Shown: one piece after another, positions 1 through 4,263 of the stretch | Position numbering within the stretch: the stretch's first letter is position 1 | How the letters are laid out: each line of letters opens with the position of its first letter | NCBI GenBank assembly: GCA_905235425.1 | Contig: CAJOKY010000199.1 | Location: 1-5,050 of the forward strand | Direction: 5' to 3' | Source of the DNA: an uncultured Selenomonadaceae bacterium | GTDB taxonomy: Bacteria; Bacillota; Negativicutes; Selenomonadales; Selenomonadaceae | DNA: 5,050 nucleotides | Notes under the pieces: model-generated | What the model was told of the DNA's origin: nothing | Databases searched by the model: none | The model's input: the letters and a program-made list of their open reading frames with translations, nothing else | Position numbers and translations under genes: made by a program

Positions 1-211
1 TTTCTCCGGATCGGGTGACTCGTGACGGGTTTAAGAGAAAAGGTGCAAACTGTAAAACAAAGTAAGCGTGTAGACTTCGGTCTTATCGTGTAGAGGCGAT
101 GTGGACACGCCTGTAAGAATAAGGGTAGCTTAAACTATCAATCTTCTTAAATGGAGATCCAAAAAACTACTTTCTCCTAGAAGCCCGCGACTTCAGTCGG
201 GGGTGGTTCAC
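1..211 (+). mobile_element. Right end of an IS200/IS605-family (TnpB-type) element, left part outside window
   Basis: The block ends in GAAGCCCGCGACTTCAGTCG followed by GGGGTGGTTCAC. This closely matches the right-end pattern of IS605-group elements such as ISDra2, whose right end reads GAA-hairpin-GGTTCAA. The subterminal hairpin is CCCGCGAC (184-191), loop TTCA, GTCGGGGG (196-203), with one G-G mismatch; such imperfect hairpins are the TnpA recognition structures. No transposase or TnpB motif lies inside the window, so only the end is visible, and whether an intact tnpA or tnpB lies to the left cannot be told. The exact boundary (TTCAC at 207-211) is inferred by analogy with ISDra2. An isolated non-autonomous end is the alternative. 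Confidence 0.8.
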
Positions 212-231
212 TTTAAAATACTTTCCAGCCG
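212..231 (+). other. Predicted natural guide segment of the TnpB omegaRNA
   Basis: These are the bases immediately outside the IS right end (TTTAAAATACTTTCCAGCCG). In characterised TnpB systems the 16-20 nt just after the right end form the guide and match the empty donor site, so the nuclease recuts the site after the element leaves. The call depends entirely on the boundary placed at 211; a shift of one or two bases would shift the guide equally. Confidence 0.6.
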
Positions 232-236
232 TCACT

Positions 237-273
237 AAAAAATCGGTGAAGAAATACTCCACCGAAAATTTTT
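237..273 (-). terminator. Rho-independent terminator after scfA, probably bidirectional
   Basis: TCGGTG (243-248) pairs with CACCGA (260-265), and the stem continues through AG/CT (250-251 with 257-258) around an AAATA loop after one mismatch. On the minus strand the hairpin is followed at once by six T (complement of A237-242), the classic terminator form, 30 nt past the scfA stop. On the plus strand the same hairpin is followed by AAAA and TTTTT (269-273), so it could also stop transcripts leaving the IS element. It suggests that scfA is the last gene of its transcript. Confidence 0.8.
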
Positions 274-294
274 GCCGAGTGTATTTTGAGACGG

Positions 295-453
295 CTATTT
301 TTTTTGTCTTTCGCAAACTTGATTACCTACCGGATTACCTACCGTGCAACTCGTCTTGCATGCAGATTGGCAGGACGCTTGGCATTCGCCGCAACCGCCG
401 CTTTTCAAAGTTTTTTGCAAGTCTGCTTTGTTGACGGTTTTAATATGTTTCAT
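295..453 (-). CDS. scfA: SCIFF (six-cysteine) ribosomally made peptide precursor, with duplicated segment
   Basis: The 52-residue product begins MKHIKTVNKADLQ and carries GGCGECQASCQSACKTSCT, the near-invariant core of SCIFF precursors. Its six cysteines are at 21, 24, 28, 32, 36 and 47. In the family the radical SAM/SPASM maturase ScfB installs a thioether; in the clostridial homologue CteA I recall it joining Cys32 to Thr37, and both residues are present here at those numbers. The ATG at 453 was chosen because the family starts with MKHIKT and because AAGGTGGT (461-468) lies 7 nt upstream. A longer in-frame start at 504 would run through the promoter and is unlikely. The usual spacing between Cys5 and Cys6 is, as I recall, about six residues (TVANQV-like). 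Here it is ten, because VGNP is duplicated. No maturase is visible downstream, where a terminator follows, or upstream. The mature product's function is not established. Confidence 0.93.
   Translation of the reverse strand: MKHIKTVNKADLQKTLKSGGCGECQASCQSACKTSCTVGNPVGNQVCERQKK
321..344. repeat. Perfect 12-bp tandem duplication inside scfA
   Basis: GATTACCTACCG occurs twice back to back (321-332 and 333-344). Read on the minus strand it encodes VGNP-VGNQ, so it adds four residues in frame between the fifth and sixth cysteines of the SCIFF peptide. The exact identity of the two copies suggests a recent duplication by slippage or misalignment. Confidence 0.95.
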
Positions 454-475
454 ACTAATCACCACCTTTTTTGAA

Positions 476-504
476 AGTATATCACAACTCCAAATTAAAG
501 TCAC
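476..504 (-). promoter_or_regulatory. Extended -10 promoter for scfA
   Basis: On the minus strand, TATACT (476-481) is preceded by TGA, forming an extended -10 (TGnTATACT). GTGACT (499-504) stands 17 nt upstream as a -35 with four of six consensus bases. Transcription would start near 469, leaving a leader of about 16 nt that carries the Shine-Dalgarno AAGGTGGT (461-468). The -35 lies just beyond the stop codon of the ABC ATPase gene, so scfA can be expressed separately from the genes upstream. Confidence 0.6.
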
Positions 505-507
505 GCG

Positions 508-1284
508 TCAAGTTTTACCTACGGGAATAATCATTTCAACGCCGCTTGAATTGGTGAAAGTGTCCGCCTTCACGTCGAAAATTCTTTCTACAGATTTGGC
601 ATTCAAAATATTTTTTGGCTCACCGGCGTTAAAAATTTTGCCGGCTTTAATCACAACAACTTCATCGCAGTAAAGTCTTACGTGATTTATGTCGTGCAAC
701 ACCATAATGACGGTGATACCGAAATTTTTATTTACGCCGCCGATAATTTCCATAACGTCAATTTGGTGCGCAATGTCAAGGTAGGTCGTCGGCTCGTCAA
801 GAAGTAAAATTTTCGGCTCTTGTGCAAGCGTCATTGCAAGCCATGCGCGTTGACGTTCGCCGCCGGAAAGTGACGCCACCTGCCGATTTTCAAACTGTTT
901 CATCTTCGTGACTTCAAGCGCCGTTTCAACTGCGCGGGCATCTTCCTTTGTATCGGCAGAAAAAATTTTTCGGTGCGGGAATCTGCCGAAATATACCAAC
1001 TGCCTCACTGTTGTATCCTGCGGCGCTTCTTTTTCCTGCGGCAGTATCGCCATAACCTGTGAAATTTTTCTGCGTCCCAGTTCGCGAATATCGCAACCGT
1101 CCAAAGTCACGCGTCCAGAAAAATTTTCATTCAACAGACAAAGTGCTTTTAACAGTGTAGATTTACCCGCGCCGTTTGGACCGATAATCGCTGTACGTTT
1201 TGCGGGGGCAAATTTATAGCTTATGTCGCGCAGAATTTCTTTGCCGCCGATTTTTACGCAGATATTTTCTGCCGCCAATTCCAT
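508..1284 (-). CDS. ABC transporter ATP-binding protein, FecE/FhuC/BtuD-like (iron-siderophore, haem or cobalamin uptake type)
   Basis: The 258-residue product is a complete ABC ATPase. Walker A is GPNGAGKST (35-43), the Q-loop glutamine is Q83 in LPQ, the signature is LSGGERQR (139-146), Walker B is ILLLDEP (159-165) with catalytic Glu164, the D-loop is around LD (169-170), and the H-loop is His197 in MVLHDIN. Length, the LDIAHQ segment and the C-terminal tail ending VEMIIPVG fit importers of the iron-chelate/B12 class, which bind FecCD-type permeases and a substrate-binding lipoprotein. Neither partner is next to it: metG is 57 nt upstream and scfA downstream. The substrate therefore cannot be assigned. 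The ATG at 1284 has AGGA seven nt upstream, supplied by the last unit of the heptamer array. It is probably cotranscribed with metG, since I see no terminator between them. Confidence 0.9.
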   Translation of the reverse strand: MELAAENICVKIGGKEILRDISYKFAPAKRTAIIGPNGAGKSTLLKALCLLNENFSGRVTLDGCDIRELGRRKISQVMAILPQEKEAPQDTTVRQLVYFGRFPHRKIFSADTKEDARAVETALEVTKMKQFENRQVASLSGGERQRAWLAMTLAQEPKILLLDEPTTYLDIAHQIDVMEIIGGVNKNFGITVIMVLHDINHVRLYCDEVVVIKAGKIFNAGEPKNILNAKSVERIFDVKADTFTNSSGVEMIIPVGKT

Positions 1285-1291
1285 TTTTAAA

Positions 1292-1338
1292 TCCTACCCT
1301 TTACCTCTACTTCCTACCTCCTACCCTCTACCCCCTAC
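1292..1338. repeat. Degenerate heptamer tandem array between metG and the ABC ATPase gene
   Basis: The plus strand reads TCCTAC, CCTTTAC, CTCTAC, TTCCTAC, CTCCTAC, CCTCTAC, CCCCTAC, that is, about seven units of YYYCTAC with one or two six-base units. On the transcribed (minus) strand this is GTAGRRR, purine-only apart from one T per unit. It fills nearly the whole 57-nt spacer. One junction forms AGGAGGTA (1315-1322), a near-perfect anti-16S match about 30 nt before the ATG, and the last unit supplies the nearer AGGA. Unit coordinates were counted by hand. Confidence 0.85.
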
Positions 1339-1341
1339 AAT

Positions 1342-2895
1342 CTATTTCACTTCAATGCGAGGGAAAAGTTGTTGCGGCTTGCCGACTTCGTGATTGATTT
1401 CCAACTTGCCGAAAACCTCCGCGTCCTCAAGCTGAATATCTTCAAAAGGCGTCGTGATTTTCAACTGTTCATGAATTTTCTGCGCGGTAAGCGGCATATA
1501 CGGCGAAATTAAAACGCTGATAATTCGCAATGACTCAGCGAGATTGTAAAGCACGTTCGCCAAATTTTGTTTCTGCGTTTCATCTTTCGCCAACTTCCAA
1601 GGCAACGTTTCATCAATGTATTTATTTGAGCGGCTGATAAATTTCCACACAAGCTTAACGGCGTCCGAAATTTGCATATCTTCCATAAGTTGACGATAAC
1701 CCTTCGCCGTATCGACAGCCTCCGCCCTAAGCGATTTATCAAGCTCCGATAAATTTTTAGATTCGTACAAAATGCCGCCTTGAAATTTTCCAATCATATT
1801 CAGCGTACGGTGCAGGAGGTTACCTAAGTCATTTGCCAAATCGGCGTTAAAACGTGTAACAAGCGCGTCGTAATTGAAATGTCCGTCCTGTCCCAATGTA
1901 ATCTCGCGCAGTAAAAAATATCTTATGGCGTCTGCACCAAATTCATCAATTAAAAGCATTGGATCAACGACGTTGCCTTTGGACTTTGACATTTTGCCGC
2001 CGTCAGTTATCAGCCAACCGTGACCGTAAACTTTTTTCGGCAATTCAATTCCCAGAGCCATTAAAATACAGCCCCAAATTATGGTATGAAAGCGTACAAT
2101 TTCTTTGCCGACCAAATGTAAATCTGCCGGCCAAAACTTTTTAAACTTTTCGGCGTCGTCCAAAAAACCTATCGGCGTCAAGTAATTTGTCAGCGCGTCG
2201 AACCACACATATATAACGTGTTTTTCGTCGTCCGGCACGGGTATGCCCCAGTTAAATGACGTACGCGATACGCAAAGGTCTTCAAGCCCTTGCTTAATGA
2301 AGTTTATCATTTCATTTCTGCGCGACTTAGGCTCAAGAAATTCGGGATTATCTTCAATATATTTTAAAACGGCGTCGGCATATTTCGACATTTTGAAAAA
2401 ATACGCCTCTTCAGAAACTTTTTCAACAGGGCGGTGACAATCGGGACAGCAACCGTTTTCATCAAGCTGTAATTCCGTCCAATACGATTCGCACGGTGTA
2501 CAGTAAAGCCCTGTGTATTCGCCCTTGTAAATGTCGCCTTTATCTCTAATGCGGCGGAAAATTTCCTGCACAACGGCATGGTGGCGCGGCTCACTCGTCC
2601 TTAAAAAATCGTCATTTGAAATTTCAAGGCGTTGCCAAAGTTCTTTAAACGTCGCAACAATTTTGTCAACATACTCAATCGGCGTCACGCCTTCTTTTTC
2701 TGCCGTGCGCTGAATTTTTTGTCCGTGTTCATCTGAACCCGTCAAGAAAAAAACGTCGTAACCTGCAAGGCGCTTAAATCTTGCAACGGCATCTGCTATC
2801 GTCGTGCAATAGGCGTGACCGATATGAAGTTTTGCGCTGGGATAATAAATCGGTGTCGTAATATAGTACGGCTTTTTTTGTTTTGTATCAGTCAT
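1342..2895 (-). CDS. metG: Methionyl-tRNA synthetase, zinc-containing, without C-terminal tRNA-binding domain
   Basis: The 517-residue class I synthetase joins methionine to tRNA-Met in the cytoplasm. The Rossmann start YITTPIYYPS (11-20) leads to the HIGH motif (24-27); KMSKS is at 301-305 within GGKMSKSKGNVVDP. Two zinc-knuckle pairs, C132-xx-C135 and C150-xx-C153, mark the zinc-binding connective domain. The anticodon-binding helical domain follows (about 350-500). The protein stops at LFPRIEVK, exactly where longer relatives such as the roughly 660-residue Bacillus form enter the linker to an EMAPII/Trbp111-like domain, so that domain is absent. The ATG at 2895 was chosen because GGAGG lies 8 nt upstream; an in-frame TTG at 2910 overlaps that Shine-Dalgarno and is less likely. 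metG is first in a minus-strand block and diverges from the ybaK-like gene. Confidence 0.97.
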   Translation of the reverse strand: MTDTKQKKPYYITTPIYYPSAKLHIGHAYCTTIADAVARFKRLAGYDVFFLTGSDEHGQKIQRTAEKEGVTPIEYVDKIVATFKELWQRLEISNDDFLRTSEPRHHAVVQEIFRRIRDKGDIYKGEYTGLYCTPCESYWTELQLDENGCCPDCHRPVEKVSEEAYFFKMSKYADAVLKYIEDNPEFLEPKSRRNEMINFIKQGLEDLCVSRTSFNWGIPVPDDEKHVIYVWFDALTNYLTPIGFLDDAEKFKKFWPADLHLVGKEIVRFHTIIWGCILMALGIELPKKVYGHGWLITDGGKMSKSKGNVVDPMLLIDEFGADAIRYFLLREITLGQDGHFNYDALVTRFNADLANDLGNLLHRTLNMIGKFQGGILYESKNLSELDKSLRAEAVDTAKGYRQLMEDMQISDAVKLVWKFISRSNKYIDETLPWKLAKDETQKQNLANVLYNLAESLRIISVLISPYMPLTAQKIHEQLKITTPFEDIQLEDAEVFGKLEINHEVGKPQQLFPRIEVK

Positions 2896-2926
2896 AAAAA
2901 TTTCCTCCAAAAGTTTTTCAAAGTAT

Positions 2927-2957
2927 TTTACACCATTTTAAGTAAGTGTGCTATAAT
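2927..2957 (+). promoter_or_regulatory. Extended -10 promoter for the ybaK-like/coaX operon
   Basis: TGCTATAAT (2949-2957) is a perfect extended -10. TTTACA (2927-2932) matches five of six -35 bases at a long 19-nt spacing, which the extended -10 can compensate. The start should fall near 2964, giving a leader of about 26 nt with AGGAG (2977-2981) before the ATG. The metG promoter must lie in the same 94-nt gap in the other orientation. A possible minus-strand -10 TAAAAT (2925-2930) overlaps this -35, but it has no convincing -35 of its own. Confidence 0.7.
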
Positions 2958-2989
2958 TTTGCGCGATTTTATGAAAAGGAGCTTAATAA

Positions 2990-3457
2990 ATGGCGGTTGA
3001 AAAAGTCAAAGAATTTTTTGAAAAACGCGGCGAGCCGGAAAGAGTTATGGAATTTGCCGAATCTACTGCAACTTCAGAAGAGGCCGCGCAGGTTTTGAAT
3101 TGCGAAGTAGGCAGAATCGCCAAAACCATTTCGGTATTCGTCGACAAAAAGCCGGTGTTAATTTTAATGTCCGGCGATACGAAGTTGGATAACAAAAAAT
3201 TTCGCGAAAGGTTTAATTGCCGTCCGAATATGATACCGGTTGACGAAGTGGAAAATTTAATCGGTCACGCGGTAGGGGGCGTTTGTCCCTTCGCGGTTAA
3301 TGACGGCGTCCCTATATATATCGACGAGGCATTAAGGCGTTTCGATTACGTTTATCCTGCGGCGGGTAGCAGCAACAGCATTACAAAATTTCAGCTTGAT
3401 GAATTGCCGAGCTACATAAATTTTTCCGATTGGGTTGACGTTTCAAAGTTAAAGTGA
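2990..3457 (+). CDS. YbaK/EbsC-family aminoacyl-tRNA deacylase (trans-editing domain)
   Basis: The 155-residue single-domain protein belongs to the YbaK/ProRS-INS family, which hydrolyses mischarged aminoacyl-tRNA (for example Cys- or Ala-tRNA-Pro) free of the synthetase. Visible family features are the conserved lysine K45 in GRIAKTISVFV, the GDTKLD segment (62-67), the GGVCPF loop (96-101) and AGSSN (125-129). Which amino acid it clears cannot be read from sequence; proteins of this short stand-alone type are often annotated simply as YbaK/EbsC family. The ATG has AGGAG eight nt upstream. It begins the plus-strand operon, with coaX 12 nt after its stop, and is divergent from metG, so two tRNA-charging functions share one control region. 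Confidence 0.9.
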   Translation: MAVEKVKEFFEKRGEPERVMEFAESTATSEEAAQVLNCEVGRIAKTISVFVDKKPVLILMSGDTKLDNKKFRERFNCRPNMIPVDEVENLIGHAVGGVCPFAVNDGVPIYIDEALRRFDYVYPAAGSSNSITKFQLDELPSYINFSDWVDVSKLK

Positions 3458-3469
3458 CGAGGTGGCAAC

Positions 3470-4246
3470 GTGCTTTTAGTTATCGACATTGGAAACAGCA
3501 ATATCGTAATGGGAACTTACGAAGATAAAAATTTAATGAAACATTGGCGCATTTCTACTGACAGGCAGAAGACCGGCGATGAATACGGTATGCTGATAAA
3601 CGATTTATTTCGTTATCAAGGCGTAAGTTTATCGGACGTTACCGACATTATAATTTCGTCCGTCGTGCCGCCGTTGGTTGTACCTTTAACCAAAATGTGC
3701 GAACGCTATTTTAAAATTCATCCCCTGCTTGTAGGACCCGGCATTAAGACCGGCATAAAATTAAATTACGAAAATCCCCGCGCCATCGGTGCTGACAGAA
3801 TTGTAAATGTGGTAGGCGCTTATGAAAATTACGGTGGACCTTTAATCGTCATTGATATTGGTACGGCTACGACGTTTGACGTTGTGGCTGATAACGGCGA
3901 TTTTTTAGGCGGCGTCATTGCGCCTGGTATCACTGCAAGCGCCGAGTCTCTTTTCAGCTCTACCGCTAAACTGCCGCGCATTGAACTTGTTCCGCCTAAA
4001 AATGTCATCGGACGCAATACTATAAGCTGTATGCAATCCGGCATAATTTACGGCTACGTCGGGCAGATTGACGCCATTGTTGCAAGAATCCGCGCAGAAA
4101 TGGGCGAAGATTGGAAGGCTAAGGTTATCGCTACCGGCGGGCTTGCACGTATGATTTACAAGGAGTCCAAGACTATCGACAAAATAGATCACTTCTTGAC
4201 GCTTAGCGGTCTTCGCGCACTCTATGAAAGAAATAAATCTGAATAA
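3470..4246 (+). CDS. coaX: Type III pantothenate kinase
   Basis: The 258-residue product has the full ASKHA-fold signature of CoaX. The first phosphate-binding motif is DIGNSN (6-11). GADRIVN (107-113) holds the catalytic aspartate (D109). The second phosphate motif is DIGTATTFD (129-137), followed by GGVIAPGI (147-154) and the ATGGLA segment (221-226). It phosphorylates pantothenate in the first step of CoA synthesis; known family traits are a need for a monovalent cation and lack of feedback inhibition by CoA. Length matches the family (about 255-260). It starts at GTG (3470) with GAGGTGG six to seven nt upstream and follows the ybaK-like gene after 12 nt, so translation is probably coupled. 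The next gene begins 17 nt after its stop. Confidence 0.97.
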   Translation: MLLVIDIGNSNIVMGTYEDKNLMKHWRISTDRQKTGDEYGMLINDLFRYQGVSLSDVTDIIISSVVPPLVVPLTKMCERYFKIHPLLVGPGIKTGIKLNYENPRAIGADRIVNVVGAYENYGGPLIVIDIGTATTFDVVADNGDFLGGVIAPGITASAESLFSSTAKLPRIELVPPKNVIGRNTISCMQSGIIYGYVGQIDAIVARIRAEMGEDWKAKVIATGGLARMIYKESKTIDKIDHFLTLSGLRALYERNKSE

Positions 4247-4263
4247 ATTGGAAAGGAATTTTT

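Larger units (their letters stand above)
1..231 (+). ncRNA. TnpB-associated omegaRNA (reRNA) scaffold with 3' guide; 5' end may be cut by the window
   Basis: No frame stays open across this stretch, and it is packed with complementary segments. GCGTGT (66-71) pairs with ACACGC (105-110) and encloses two hairpins, AGAC-TTCG-GTCT (72-83) and ATCG(85-88)/CGAT(97-100), giving a three-way junction. TTTAAGA (30-36) can pair with TCTTAAA (145-151), closing the junction region. Further stems are GGTAG(124-128)/CTATC(135-139), GGAGA(153-157)/TCTCC(173-177) and the terminal hairpin at 184-203. In TnpB systems the omegaRNA is transcribed from the 3' part of the element and ends in a guide copied from the flanking DNA, here from about 212. 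Base pairs were found by eye, not by folding. An IscB (HEARO) RNA is less likely because its guide sits at the 5' end. Confidence 0.75.

Noticed and set aside
3..65. Open frame from the left edge to a TAA at 63-65, as a possible C-terminus of TnpB
   Set aside because: The 20 residues (SPDRVTRDGFKRKGANCKTK) show no TnpB motif, and the other two frames stop at 16-18 and 23-25. The tnpB stop could be any of these or lie further left, so no CDS is called.
274..305. GCCG/CGGC inverted repeat followed by eight T as a second terminator
   Set aside because: The stem is only 4 bp with an unpaired interior, and the T-run encodes the C-terminal QKK of scfA on the other strand. The stronger hairpin at 243-265 explains termination.
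454..504. Longer N-terminus for scfA starting at 504
   Set aside because: It adds 17 residues unlike the family and would translate through the promoter and Shine-Dalgarno. MKHIKT at 453 is the conserved start.
344..673. Plus-strand open frames antisense to scfA and the ABC ATPase, and similar frames opposite metG and coaX
   Set aside because: They lie wholly opposite genes with clear family motifs, have no ribosome sites and show no recognisable protein features.
1292..1338. Heptamer array as a CRISPR or attachment site
   Set aside because: Units are 6-7 bp with no spacers between them, so it is a simple tandem repeat.
2896..2910. TTG start adding five residues to metG
   Set aside because: The TTG overlaps the GGAGG that serves the ATG at 2895 and has no ribosome site of its own.
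2925..2949. Minus-strand metG promoter with -10 TAAAAT
   Set aside because: No acceptable -35 stands at 16-18 nt and there is no extended -10, so it is mentioned but not annotated.
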